Below are positions 1 to 12,966 of a DNA stretch of 64,000 bases, one piece after another. Both the position numbers and the translations under genes were made by a program. Origin of the DNA: Centropus unirufus. Taxonomy: Eukaryota; Chordata; Aves; Cuculiformes; Centropidae. Position 1 is the first letter of the stretch; each line of letters begins with the position of its first letter. The stretch spans positions 2,110,436-2,174,435 of the forward strand of contig VYZI01000127.1 of assembly GCA_013397695.1 (NCBI GenBank), given 5' to 3'. The notes beneath the pieces were generated by a model that saw nothing but the letters and a program-made list of their open reading frames with translations, made no database searches and was not told the DNA's origin.

Positions 1-3000
1 CCAGCAGCCAGTCTGGGACAGAAGGTGCATGGTGCTGCAGCATGGTATACCAGGTATTAAAATATATTACTTCCTTGCTGCACTTGTTCTAAATCATTCT
101 TTTTTAGGGAATTCAACTTAAACTGGTTGAACCACAAAATTTAGTGATGCTGGGAGGACAGCACAGAGCTGGAAAGCTGATATGGCCATTGTAGTAAACA
201 CAGATGTCTACCAAGTGGGAAAAGACACGTTATGTACTGTCAGGCCAAGCAAAATATCTCAGCACTGACTCAAGCTGAGACCAGGAAATATCTTTTTCAC
301 TGACTTTGGTGGGATCTAGCCTTTGTTGAAGTATCCCACGCAAGGCCATGGAGAAAAGGAACAAGATTCAGAACATGTGTGTTATGCCCTAGAACAGATC
401 TTGGCTTTGCTTAGTGGAACAGGTGAAAGGTAAAATGTTCTTTACACAAGGATTAAATCTGTGAGTGCACTTTTGCATGAGTTCCCAACTGAGAGAGAAA
501 AGGCTGTCAGTGTTTACATGCCGCCGTGTAAACATCACTTCAGATGGCAAATACTATCCAACAAAAATATTCCATATTTATTTTCAAGGACCTATACAAA
601 GATCAGTCTTGTGCAGGGAAAATTTAATTTTCTGCTGTAACTCTTTGACAACGTCATCCTGTAATAACCTGGACAACTAACTAAAGGTATCAGTGGAAGA
701 TTTCAGTTTTCTTCAGTGGGCATTAAAGTAGCTCCTTAGAGTTGAGGTGTAATGTGCACTTTTTCTCTGTTGGATTGATTTTAAAATCAATGTTCTTGTT
801 AGATCAGTGTTTCATCCTTCCTTGCTCCATGAGCTTTGTGGTTATGGAAACATGGATTAAGTTAGCAGCTTGCCAGTTACTAATGCAATAGCATTTTTAG
901 ACCCAGTTTATTTATACTTGAAAAAAAATAATATAAACTTCTTCGTTCTTCCACATATATTTACTGCTTATTTTTGCAATAGTTATTTAAAAAAATTAAT
1001 TTTTCTCCAAGTGCATTTCTTGATTACTCCAGTAGCTAGCTATTTATGATTGTATGGTACATGCCTGTGCAACAAAGGCAGATGCATTGTGAACTCCATT
1101 CTTTGAGACTCATTTATAAGCAGCTCAAAGAGAGGAACTCACGGACGTTTTTAACTGAGAAGGAGAGAGAGACCCTGGCTCTGTAAAGTCATTTAAATCT
1201 CTGCTAAATAGCTTTAGAATCTGTTTTTAGAGATCACATGTAAACAGAGAAGCGTTGTTTACAAACCATTTCAGATAAATACACATCTAGTTGTAGACAA
1301 CAGTAAGTTTTCAAGAGGTTTCTGATGGGGTTCTTGTCATCTTGTATACTTGAAATGACACTCAGTTTCCTGTTCCTCTATGCCTAGAATTTTAAATAAT
1401 AGCATATACAATCTGAAGTGGTTGAGAATAAGAAAGAGCAAAGTATTTTGAATCAGAATTTTTTAACACATTTCCTCCACTTGAAGTCTGTGCTGATTGA
1501 AAATGGACGGACTGAATCCCATGTAACACAGATCAATAGATGCAAAAGATGTGAAAAGCTGTACTCCTAGGGCAGGTTTCATCTCTACAAGACCTGGGTT
1601 TCCACAGTATATTTGCACAGAGCAAATAATCTGTTTTAGATGAGTTAAATTGTGTCCATTACTCACTATGTAAAGGCAAGCATGACCTCCTTGTTAAGCT
1701 CTAGGTGAGGTGGATTCTGCCCTTACTCTGTAATGAAATGAAGATCTCATCTACAAAAGTGCCAGGCTCCTTTCTTGCTTGGGACTGCTAATCTTGGTCA
1801 CTGGGAACTACCTTCATATTCCCTTCTCCATACCCCATAGCTGCAGAATTCTATTGCACATATACAGGTGTGAGGTACCTCCACGGTTTCTCATGCGAAG
1901 ATGTATTTTTCTGAAGACACTGGCATGCTGCTGCCCTCTGGGGTGTTTGTAGCTACCTCTTGAGCGTAATTGCTATATATAACAATTATAGCTGAATAGC
2001 CTTAGCACTGTCACTGAGAATTGCCTGTTCTTCAATGAAATTAGTCTTCAGATGACCATAAATGCATGTGCTTCCAGCAAATTGTGTTCCTGGTGTGTGC
2101 AAAGCTATTCACAGACATCTGAATTAATATTAAATACAGATATTTGAAAGAATTGGGATCAAACAGTTACTGAGTTGTAACTTCTCAAAGAAAGGTTAAT
2201 TTGAGGATCTTGATGGGTTGAAGTCCCTCAGCAAGGAATTACTGTGCGATGAAGGTATTCTGCACTCTCAACCTGCTTTGTGTTCTTCCCAGCCAACTGC
2301 TATGGGTTATGGGCAAAAATAATAGTCCATCTGTGTAGGTGGACTTTGGGTTTGATCCAGCATGTCTACTTATATTTTTCTATCACAATTTAGTAAGATA
2401 ATTCTCTGATGCTAAAAAGTACAGTGGTCTGCAACACTAAACCCCCAAACCTCCAAACCCCAAGCATCTTTCTCTACACAGTGAAGAGAAATAGTATCCA
2501 GACAAGAAAAATGGCACCTGAAGGAAGTTTTTTTCTTCCCAGGAGAGTAGAGAAGACTGACCTGGGCTTGCATGACTAATTGTAAGTACTTAAGTAAGGT
2601 GATATGACATCCATCTGTCCTATTCCTAGCCACAGAAAGAAATCTGGGAGACTCGGATAAAAGGTTTCAAGTATAAACAGCTTCTACTCAAATAATGAGA
2701 GTTCTTGGCACACGCTAAAAACAGTAAAGAGTATGTTTGATTCAAAGCCTCTTCCTTCCATCCTCATTGACTTGCTTTTTGATTTTGAATTTTCCTGCAG
2801 GGATCTGAATAATCTACAACATACTAACTGGCATGGTTCCCTTCGGCTGAAAGACACGTGGGAGGGAGAGGGGGGCTTACTCCTTCATCCTGCCAGCAGG
2901 CTTGCTTTAAAAAAACAATCACTGCATCACTCTTGTTACAACAATGTTCCTGTAAACGGCTGTGTGTACAGCCAAGCAGGCACAACTGTTGTACAATGTT

Positions 3001-4182
3001 GATACCGAGCAAGTCATAATCAGCTGTGGCACTGAACAGTGAGTAGCAGTGGTGGTGATGCATGGTTCTTCTCATCTGCTTGCTCCGGAGGTAGCGGGCT
3101 GCAAACTGAGCTTGAGTGAGAGTCCAACTACGTGGGTTTCCGTGTAGTTAGCACCTTTATATAAACTAATCACATAGTCAATGAAATTGTTTACATGCTT
3201 AAAATTAAGCACATGTTTAAGATCTGACAGCCCCTCCTTACACAGGCAAGGCCCTGAATGCTTCTCTGAACTGTACAACCCTTGAACTCTCTGAAGACTT
3301 CATTGCCCTGCAAACTGATGGTGCTCAGCTGTGCTGTCCAGGCCACTTCCTTAGAGTAAATATCCTTGCATTGCAGTGTCTTCATATCTCCAGAGCCCTC
3401 AGACAGGACATTCAGTGACCCACCCCTTCCCGTGTTCAACATGGTGCACTACATGAGTTAATTTTCCTACAACCTGTTATGATTCTTCTGTCTGAGATTA
3501 CAGCCTCCTAGCAAATCCTTGTAATAAAACTGCCCGTGATAAGGATGCAAATCCTTATCATAGAACAGTGCCCATGAGTTGACTGAGCCTTCTGCTGGCA
3601 CATCTTCTCAGGTTTTAATGAAACACAATACATGCATGCTCACTGAACCAGAAATCCCCAGTAACATTTTTCTCCTCAAGCTTTGCGGAGCTGAAGGAAG
3701 AATTAAACTCCTAATACTTTTCTATAGACAGATATTTTCCACAGTGACAGAACAGGAAAAAAGCTGTTATCCTCAATAATACGTTGCTGCTGCTTGTGAT
3801 CAAACTTCTGTAACCCCATAAAAACACAGACATTCAGCACGTTTTCCAAAGGTCCTAACAAGTATGAAGCAGCTGCTATTAATAGTGTCCTCAATGGATG
3901 ACAAGCCAGAAATGACAAAACAGACATATGCAACCATAAGTCAACCCCCACCATTTCCAAGGTGGTCTTCTGTGAAAAGAGATTATGGATCAAACTGGTT
4001 TTTTGTCCCTGCAGAGCCAGACAGGCAACCTTTGTAGAGAAGCAGAGGAACCACTCTGCTCAGACCCAGCTATGCAATTCGGCATTGAGTGGAGAGAAGC
4101 ACTCCCATTGAGGTAAGGTTAGAGAACTTCAGGTTCTCAGGGTTTAATACATTGTGAGAAAGATGTACAAATACCAGCACAA
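1..4182. other. Non-coding stretch, no gene recognised
   Basis: Mostly unique-looking, AT-rich sequence. Open frames are all under 100 codons and none resembles a known protein. There are short A/T runs around 925-1010 and a small G-rich patch near 2860-2880. No RNA gene, LTR or LINE end could be recognised by eye. It is most simply intergenic or intronic DNA. Confidence 0.6.
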
Positions 4183-4228
4183 CCTGGCTTGGTTTTGTTT
4201 TTTTNCCTGGCTTGGTTTTGGTTTTTTT
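4183..4228. other. Single-N assembly join flanked by a duplicated 22-23 bp sequence
   Basis: One N sits at 4205. The 22 bases before it (4183-4204, starting CCTGGCTTGG) recur immediately after it (4206-4228), with one extra G before the T run. A genuine tandem duplication centred exactly on an ambiguous base is unlikely. The simpler reading is two contig ends that overlap in a T-homopolymer region and were joined without collapsing the overlap. The same pattern occurs at 12915, which strengthens this reading. The true sequence here is probably about 23 bases shorter. Confidence 0.8.
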
Positions 4229-4229
4229 T

Positions 4230-4242
4230 ATATATATATATA
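4230..4242. repeat. Short (TA)n run
   Basis: About six TA dinucleotides follow a T homopolymer, directly beside the N join at 4205. Such low-complexity sequence commonly breaks contigs, which fits the join artefact next to it. Confidence 0.8.
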
Positions 4243-5490
4243 AACTGTAGGACCTCCTTCACTGCTGTAAAATGCTGTAAGCCCAGTGTAAGCTAAAATG
4301 GTATTTGGTTTTACATCATTTGAAGGTCCAATGGTCTAAGCCTTTGTGAAAGACAAAACAGATAATTCCGTACAGAATTACATTCTTCTACTGACTTTTT
4401 AAAATAAAGTTCAGTAGCTAAGATGGTGTTGGATTCAGTATGACAACCCAAAAGCTGTCTTCTTGTCTCTAATATAAAGGCATACATTTTTTTCTGTGAA
4501 CAAATAAGAATAATTAAAAAAAGAAATGTCTTTCTCATTGATCAGCATTTGTTAGATGTGATGTAAGAAAAAAGGCTTACCATCAGGAAGCAGTTTAAAT
4601 AGCACACAGAGCAAGATAAAATCGAATGTATGGGGCCATATGAAAGCTGTATAGAAAGATTTCTTTAAGCAATTGCAAAAGCAATTTCTTTAAGCAATTT
4701 TCAGGCTTGTGCACAATTTTGATTGGAGGGTTGAGGAAAGAAAAAGTAAAAAAATAAGCTAAATAATTTTTAAGTGTCATTTTAAAATATTTCAGGTACT
4801 TAAAAATAATGGTTTGCAAAACTTTCATTTTCAGATACCACCCACAATAAATGAACATTATATTTACTTAGAAATGTCACCTACTGTGCATATTTTCATC
4901 TCACAAAAAGAGATTCAAGTATAGCTGGCCTGTATACATTTGCCTTCCTTTCTGTGTGTGATAGGATGTACCAGTTGGGGTTTTTTTGTTGAGCAGCGTG
5001 AGCAGGCGAAGAGCATCCAGGGACATGACCCTAAACTAGCATACTCAATCCACCAAAATCACATCAGCTTTTTTTACTCATGTTACGATAGAAAAGTAAG
5101 GCAAAGGAACAACCTGATGAATTGGTCCCTCAGTATAGCTGGCCGGTTATGTAAACTTCATAAAATATGGCCCTGATACTCTTCTAACCTCATCATATTT
5201 CATGATTTTCAGCTCAACTCACTCAAAAACCTATTTAGCATCTAGAATGCTTAATTAAGCATGTGAGCAAAACATCCCTGAGGATTCCATCACACAAAAT
5301 TTGTTCTAGCAACTTTTATTGAATGTTTACTGATGTAGCTCAACTACTTAAAAGTTATGTTTTACAGTCATTTAAATAATCCTCTTGCTTATTCAGGACC
5401 TTTTCAGCAATGAGATCATTGATGAGAACAACACATGAAATCTCTCTCCTATTTGTTTCTGGCTGAACATATGTTTCTCTCACAAAAAGA
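4243..5490. other. Non-coding stretch with a short direct duplication
   Basis: No gene recognised. The 14-mer TTCTTTAAGCAATT occurs twice, at 4661-4674 and 4686-4699 (period 25), a small local duplication. The rest is AT-rich with no recognisable element. Confidence 0.55.
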
Positions 5491-5516
5491 GAACAGAATG
5501 ACCGACCATTCTGTTC
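5491..5516. repeat. Perfect 10-bp inverted repeat with 6-nt spacer
   Basis: GAACAGAATG at 5491-5500 is followed after six bases (ACCGAC) by its exact reverse complement CATTCTGTTC at 5507-5516. It could form a hairpin. The arms carry GAACA and TGTTC half-sites, but their spacing does not fit a classical steroid-receptor element, so no function is assigned. Confidence 0.75.
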
Positions 5517-8500
5517 CCCTAACCTTGGGTAGGAACAACTAAGTAATTGTTGACTGGTGCTTGTCTAATCTCTTCCTATTGACCTGCAGTGATGGAATCT
5601 GTATGGGCTCCATGGGAAATCTGCTTAAAAGTTTCACTGTCCGTAATGCTTTAAATGTCTTTCTAATGTCTTTTCCTACTTAAGTACTGAGCCGCTCAGT
5701 CAAACCATAGACTCAATTTGTTTTGACTCATTTCAAGAACCCCCAAAAGTAACCTTCCTGGGACAGATGAGTCACATTTCTTCCAACAGTACTTCTACAC
5801 AGTTCTACATTTTAACAGAGATACAAAAGAGCGAGACGATATTTGATTAAACAGATGAAGGTGCAAAACTTTGCAACCATATTTCTTGCACAAGCCGAAT
5901 CTGTAAGGATGTCAGCAGCTAGGCCTGCAATCAATATAGTGTAGCACTGCTTATTTGACCCTTCCGATTAAAACACTTTCTGCAACCCTGGGTAATGTTT
6001 CCATGCTGTGCATTCATCAACTCTTCATTCACCAAAAGCCCTATTTATCTAATTATAGCTGTACCTGTCCTCCTTTTATTTACTGTATTGGGCCCTATTA
6101 CAAGCTGCCTGCCTTTTCTCAAGTAGTTCCCAAGAAAGGATTAGGAAGGTATTTCCTTTCTGATTTCTACTGATTTCTACTCTTCAAATATTGCCATATC
6201 ATGGGAGCACATCAGATGCCTCAGATTTGGACACAGTCACTTAAATATAACTTACTCCATGAAGTTACTGCAGCCCTAGGGAAAGGTGCAGCCATCCCAT
6301 CCATATGGTTGTTGCAGTAATCCTGTGCTTCATCATGGCAACAGGATTGTACACTTCGGGATCAAAATTTAAATCCCAGTTTTGGGATATGTCAAAAAAT
6401 ATGCTCTCCACTCTCCTTTTTGCTCTTGCCCCAAAGAATCCAGCCTATTTTCTCATTATAGTCGGTAAAGCCACAATTACCAGTGGCTTTAGCACCAGGA
6501 TTTTCTTATCCAGAAACTCTTCCCTAGCAGAACGGTTGTTGATCCTTTCTTTCTTCCTCCTATCGCACAGAACAGCTGGGACTGATATGTCTGAACCCAT
6601 CTGTGTCTGCTCTTTCTGTGCAGAGCTGAAAGGAAAAAGTGAGCTATAGGACTTGGCTTTCTTTAAGCAACACAGCATAGCTAACCCCTGCTCTCATGAG
6701 ACCAACAGAGCCAACACTCCCTGTCCCAGGATGCTTCAGGAGTGGAGATGATGTCTAAATTTAAGTGGTCTGGTCCAAGATATTTCCAAGAAGGAAGAAT
6801 GAATACTGGCCAGTGTAAATGTTTTCACAAGAGTTAATACAGCTCTACTTTTCTGGCCCATTTTTCACTTGCTAAACCCCACTAAGTCCTCAACAGCATG
6901 GGATCAAAGCTCACCCTTAGGGAGATGGGGAGCTCAGATATGCCTGCTGACCTGCTAGCTCCAGCCCTTTTGTGGAAAGACATCTGCCTCCACAAGCCAC
7001 TAGCCCTTCTACTACTTCTTCCACATTTTTACTGCCTTATTCTCCATGCTCTGTGGCATAACAGTTGGGGAAATCTGCTCCCCAAGTTGCCTAAATCACT
7101 CCCTTCCAAATAGCATGCCTAACCAAGCTCATCTCCTTCCAAAAAGAACAGAAGAAGGTTAATTATCTTCCCTACCTGTGCCTCCCCAGGACCTTTCACC
7201 CCTGCCTGTGGCTTCCCGCTTTCTGATCAGCCCATGCCTCCAAAACTGCAGCACCTGGGAAATCTTATGCCTCTCCTTCCTCCATCGTGTATTGCCATCT
7301 GGGATATACAATTCCCAGTGCAACTGGGGACTGAATTGTGCCTCCATGACAGACCAAAACTGAAGAAAATCTGTTGCATTCTGAATTACACATGTTGACA
7401 AACATGTGTCACATTTATTTCATGTTTTACATGCACACAGCACTGAAAATTTGAGTTTAGTACTTGAACAGAAAGCAACATACAAAAAGACAGATATTTT
7501 CCCATAGCACTCTTTCCCAAAGTCATGAATGATCTGGAGATAAATTACCATGCAAAAATGTTTCTTTTTCACCTGTATATGGGCTAATACAGGGCTTTGA
7601 ATCTCACTGAAACTAAGATGACCTATATAGGATGCGTTCTACTCATAGGAAGTCATTATTGATCCAAGGCACTGTGGGAATGAGTCAGGACTTTAGCACC
7701 TATTAGTGAAATACTTTGAAAACAATTTTTAAGATTTACTCCTGTTCTTTCCAAATACAGATGGTGGAGCTCCTCTCTGTTTTATGGTGCACAAGTTCCC
7801 ATTGGTGTTTTAACTTGACCAGCGGCTCTCCCCAGCAATCACACTGCCCTCTTCTAAGAGAGAAGCAGGTCAGGTAAAATCATTGTGAGATCATGACACC
7901 CCAGTAGACCTAGGGGCTCTATCCTAGGTTGAAACCAGAAAACCCGTTCTACTGGATGGCTGTAGATTGCTTCATCGCTGGCAAATAGAGGCTGGCATAA
8001 CCAAGCGTGCTCCAGCAGCTGCGGCTCCAAGCATGTCTACAAATCGGGAAGAAGGCATTTGTGTGAGCAGAGGACTACCAGCTGTCCTGACTAGTGTTGG
8101 CAGTCATGTTATCTCCGGCTGGCTCTGTGCCAGAAAGAAAAAGGTATCACAGCAATGTTTCCTGTCATCTCTGAATAATTCTGTCCTTTGTAGCACTCAT
8201 CTTAAACCTAAGCTTGTAAAGGGTTGAGCCTCAAGCGTTTCTCACAAGGAAAGCCGATTTGCTTTAATTTGTGTATTGAACAGCAGCTCTCTTTGTGCCA
8301 TAGGCCCCTTATAGCAGCTGATTAATTCCACGTGGCTCCCTACAAGTCAGAACAGCCTGTGATTCAGCTAAGTTCCCATCAGGACAAGAGCGCGCCACAG
8401 GTTCCAGCCAGGACCAGAGCTGGGCTTCAGAGGAAAAGTGACCAGGTTCAGAAGAGAGAAACAGTATCAGGGAACCCAAGCAAAGCAGGGCGTCCACAGC

Positions 8501-10549
8501 ACTGTGCATGCTGCCTCTCCATCTGCTGAGGTTGAACCTTTTCCTCCTGGCAAGACCAGGGTATTTTTCAGTATAATAGTAGAGCTTAAGCTGTGCAACC
8601 CCTCATATGGTTGCTTTATTCCTGCGTAACTTATTCACAAAAGGTTGCATAATTTACAGTGATGTAGATACCAAGTAGCCCCACTGTTGTCTTCACCCCT
8701 TCAGCCGCACTGTACAAGCTCAAACCTCACATTGCAGCTGCCCTCTCTGTCTCTCTCTTTTATTTTACAGATATCAGCTAATTCTGAACCACTTGCAGAT
8801 TTCCTAATCCTATCTTGGACAAACTAATTCCTCTATTTTTTTTTCCCCAAGCCATCAGGCAACACCTTTCTTTACTGCTATGCAACAAAAATGGGCCATT
8901 TACAGACACCTTCTGGGAAGTGGGGACCTGACTTCACCACCCAGCACAAAAAAGACGTATCTTGCAAGCCCCAAAGCTCTGCCTGAATCTTTCCCTCAGG
9001 GGAAAATGCTCTGGCCCTGTTTTTTCTGCTAGTCCACAGAAACATTTTGCCGATAGTGAATACTGAAACTTTTCTGCTTCCCTTCTCTCTGTGAACACGC
9101 TACAGTGCCCAAACCCAAGTTAAGAACATGTCTTTGTCAATGCATTCTCTAAATCTCTCTCAAAATAGTCATCTCGGTAAAAAGTCATTTCAGTGTTTTG
9201 GTTCAATTGTAAATGTAGATCTCACAAGGGGAATTACAATAAAATGCAATCATTTATTAAAGACAGAAGATCCAGTTAAATCAGTTAAAAACATAAAACT
9301 CAGGAAAACGTGTTTATATACATACATTCAATATAGATTTTCTATTTGTTGTTCCCAAATCCCTGGTCCCTTGCTAAGACACCACTCAAAACACTGCTGC
9401 TACCACATCTCTATTCAACACAATAGAAGTCAAATAATAGAAAATTGGTTTTTTCCAGACACTATGTGGAAACTTAACCAGATAAGTAAAAGATGTCTGT
9501 GCATATACACAAGCTTTTGATGCTTCATATTCATTCTGGAAAGTGTTACAGGATGCATATTGCTATCGAGAATACTGAAAGATTTATAAACCATGCCTTA
9601 CAGCCCTGGTGCTTCTTGGGACATGGACTGCACAAGTTTTGTATCAGGGCTGCCTAATATTAACTTTAGAGGATGACTGTAGCTAGCTGTGTAGAAAACT
9701 GTTTTTAAAGGATTCTGTTACCCTACTTCTATAAAAGAAGTATAAAATTTACCCAAGTAAAACCAATGCAACTCAATCACTTTTAAAGGCCAGGGTTTAT
9801 TTTATCAATACTTATCCACTCGTTAGAAATGGATCTCATGGCAATTTTGGAAGACCTCTTGTCAGGTTTTTTATTTGGGCATACATACACCCAGAACTCA
9901 GACGTATGCTCAGCTGCGTAAATATGAAGGACCAAAGCTCAGTAGAGAAAGGCTAGGAAACCTACCTAATCACAGGCTAAGGAAATGAATTCCTGGGAAT
10001 CACTTTGAAGAGAATTTTCTCTCCCTGAGGGGGAAGGAGTGCTGCCTGCCAAGAAGGGTTTCTACCCCAGAACACCTGGGTTCCACTCAAATGATCCTGA
10101 TTATAAATATCATGAAAAATGATAAATTATACCTACTTGAGCTTTGTGCCTTAAGCAATTGACATTTGCAAGGCACAATGAAATCCTCAAAAGGGGAGGC
10201 AGCACATTTGGGGCATGAAAAGAACTACACCATTGCCTAATTTCATTCCAGAGGAATTCTCCTACTACCTGGAATTGTAGTGTGTGTACTACAAAGCACA
10301 GGTGGGACCTTTCATTTCATAGTGAAGAGGTTTTACAATAATGAAGTTAATGAAAAGAGCATTCTGTTCTCCCTGGATCTTTGAAGCAAGATGAGAGTGA
10401 CATCTTCCCCTCCAACAGAAAAAAACATAAATCCTAAAATTCAGGTCTGCCTACAGATCACATGCTGGTCAGAGAAGGCAGTTGCTGTGTTTTTCCTGAA
10501 ATTCACTGGTCCTAAAACAGACTGAAAAGTGACCTTAAAATTAGCCAAT
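5517..10549. other. Non-coding stretch, no gene recognised
   Basis: The longest open frame is 130 codons (9128-9520, plus). It has no recognisable domain and is rich in Cys, Ser and His, as expected of chance frames. There is a short local duplication of TGATTTCTAC at about 6160-6180. No RNA gene or mobile element could be identified by eye. Confidence 0.6.
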
Positions 10550-11087
10550 TGTCCCAGTTTCAGCTGGCATAGAGTTAATTTTCTTCTTAATAGCTAGTGT
10601 AGTTCTAAGTTTTGGATTTAGGATGAGAATAATATTAATAACATGCTTAGTTGTTGCTGAACAGTGCGTACACCGAGTCAAGAGCTTTTCATCTTCACGC
10701 ATTGCCCTGCCAGTGAGGAGGCTGGGAATGCACAAGAAACTGGGAGGGGGCACAGCCAGGGCAGCTGACCCAAACTGACCAAAGGGATATTCCGTACTAT
10801 ATGATGTCATGCTTAATATAAACCTTGGGGCAGCTGGCTAGGGGGGCAATCAGTGCTTGTGGTCTGTCTGGGCATTGGTCAGAAGGTGGTGAGAAGTTGC
10901 ATTGTACATCACTTGTTTTATGTGTTATTGTTATTATTTTCCTTTCCTTTTCTATCCTATTATACTGTCTTTATCTCAAGGGATGAGTTTTAATCTTTTT
11001 TCTGATTCTCTTCCTCATAATATTGTGGAAGGAGGGGAGTTAGCAAATGGCGATGTGGTGTTTAGCTGCTTGCCAGGTTAAACCACA
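10550..11087 (+). mobile_element. Solo LTR of an avian endogenous retrovirus
   Basis: This 538-bp segment begins TGTCCCAGTTTCAGCTGG and ends GTTAAACCACA, the TG...CA boundaries of a retroviral LTR. It carries LTR landmarks in order on the plus strand: a TATA-like AATATAAA at about 10815, a downstream segment with GGTGGTGAG, and a T-rich stretch followed by TCCTATTATACTG, which resembles a decayed polyadenylation region, near 10952-10966. The whole segment matches my memory of a solo-LTR family common in bird genomes; the family name cannot be given safely without a repeat library. No internal retroviral sequence lies on either side and there is no second LTR, so it is probably the product of LTR-LTR recombination. 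The flanking bases (CCAAT before, AAAGC after) do not form a clear target-site duplication, which suggests an old or eroded insertion. Confidence 0.8.
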
Positions 11088-12863
11088 AAAGCATCAGAGC
11101 TAAGAAATGCTCATGTTTATTTCTGTGACAGAGGTTTGAGATTCCTCAAATTGCAGGAAGACTGGATGCTACATCTTTATCCCACACACGAATGTAGACA
11201 CCTCAGGGAGATGAGGTGTGGGTGTCCAGCTCCCCGTGACCTCAGTGGAGGGAGCAGTCTTCTTGACCAAGTCTGTCTCCTGCCCTGCATATGAGAACTC
11301 TGCAGTATCTTGGACGTAGACTCACGGCTCCTTCACCTTCCGTCTTGGGTGGATGGAAAGGGCACATGGGAGCTTATTCATTTACCGCTTGTGTTCCTGG
11401 CTTTCACAATGATCAGAGAAATCCTCCAAAAGAAAATGCTTGTGACTTTATCTGCGTGCAGGAACAACTCTGTCAAGCATCTTCTGCTGGGGCTGAAAGA
11501 AGTGTCTGATGAGATATTGCAAAATGGAATTGACTTGTCAGGTGATCACAGCACTTTGCTGGTGTAAATTGGTTCCTGGCAAAGAGAGGAGAAAAGCTTA
11601 TCTCTGCACATGCATCATGCCAAGCCTGGGGTCAGCTCCAACCTTCCATTTGATTCAGCTGAAGGCTATTCCACATGCTCTTAGTGGAGGCTCCCAAGTG
11701 GCTGGGCTCTTGGCTTTGCAGGCAGAGAGGGGAAATTATGGGATGAAGATGTGGACAGGGGCATGGAGCAGCTTACTTCTTGATTCACAGCTGGTTTACA
11801 TCACTATCTTCCTGCAGAGCTCCTTGGCTCCCCTGACTGTGAGAGCCGGGTAAAGCACAGGGACTCATAGCGGCAGATTTGGGGGCTCCCCAGTCACTGT
11901 CTCAGCCCACACCAGGCCCCAGGCACCACTGGTGGAACACAGCGGGCAGCCCTGCTTTCTGCCTTGCCCTATTTTTCCCACTGAGGGAACTGCCACAGAA
12001 TCTGTGCTGAAGCTAACCCCTGTCTCAGATAAGCACTGTACTGTACATCTGCCCTGTTAAATTCAATATATTTTAGGAAGAGGTGAATTGCACCATTTGC
12101 CTCTGCTGTTCACTAATGGGCTGAGGATAGCATGCAAGGAGATGGAGTGTAGACACTCGTATTTGGTCAGATGAGCCCAAAACTCAATCCTGAACCCTCC
12201 TGGTCTGTTAGTGTACATCCTGTGGTCAAGCTCCTTCAACATTAATAAAAGTAACCTGAAAACTGTATCTGAGTTTTTTCTTTTTCAACAGATGGCCCTA
12301 ATCTTGTATATTCAGGAAAAATATTCACCTGAATATAGCAATTACTCTCCTGAGTCTCAAAACAACTTTCAACTCCTGCCTGCAGGAATTGCAAGGCCCA
12401 TGTTTCAGTCAATGGGGGATCCTTCCAATAGTTCCAAGAGACTCTGAAGAAATGTTGCAGACATGCACTGCATTAAATTGACCACGATATTTTCCAGGAA
12501 GATGTGGGATTTCTCTGCCTGTGTACTCTTGAGATTGGCTGCAAGGGCTGAAAGCACCCAGTAAACTATGAGGCACTTGTGTATCACCAGTGAAAATGCC
12601 TGTGGCACAGTGGAAACAGAAGGGTTGCATCTGGTATAGAATGAACTTAACATTAAATATTAGGGCTCCTAGGGAATTTCTATGGGCTGCGCTATTCCTT
12701 TTCATAGCCTGTTCCCCAGTTTTCTCAAGGAACCATTGAGTTGCTAGAGAAACCATGACACCTGTTGAGCACTGTTAACTGACTCGGCAGGAAGTGATGT
12801 TGCTAGAGAAGATTTATGAGGGAATCTAAAGCTTTTTTTTTTTTTTTTTGGTTCCAGACTGAG
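11088..12863. other. Non-coding stretch, no gene recognised
   Basis: Several overlapping open frames (up to 115 codons) exist on both strands in this moderately GC-rich part, but none reads as a known protein. No repeat boundary was recognised beyond the LTR end on the left and the T homopolymer at about 12833-12849. Confidence 0.55.
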
Positions 12864-12966
12864 AAGAAAAAAAACCAAAATTCTTTCACAAAGCAAAATA
12901 AAGCCACAGATCCTNAAGAAAAAAAACCAAAATTCTTTCACAAAGCAAAATAAAGCCACAGATCCT
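12864..12966. other. Single-N assembly join flanked by a perfect 51-bp duplication
   Basis: The N at 12915 separates two identical 51-base copies: 12864-12914 and 12916-12966. Both begin AAGAAAAAAAACC and end CACAGATCCT. This is the second N in the window and shows the same arrangement as the first at 4205, with sequence duplicated exactly around one ambiguous base. Overlapping contig ends left uncollapsed by a scaffolder explain both. The true locus probably carries a single copy. The duplication interrupts no recognised feature. Confidence 0.88.

Noticed and set aside
5491..5516. Steroid-receptor response element
   Set aside because: Half-sites GAACA and TGTTC are present but separated far beyond the 3-nt spacing of such elements.
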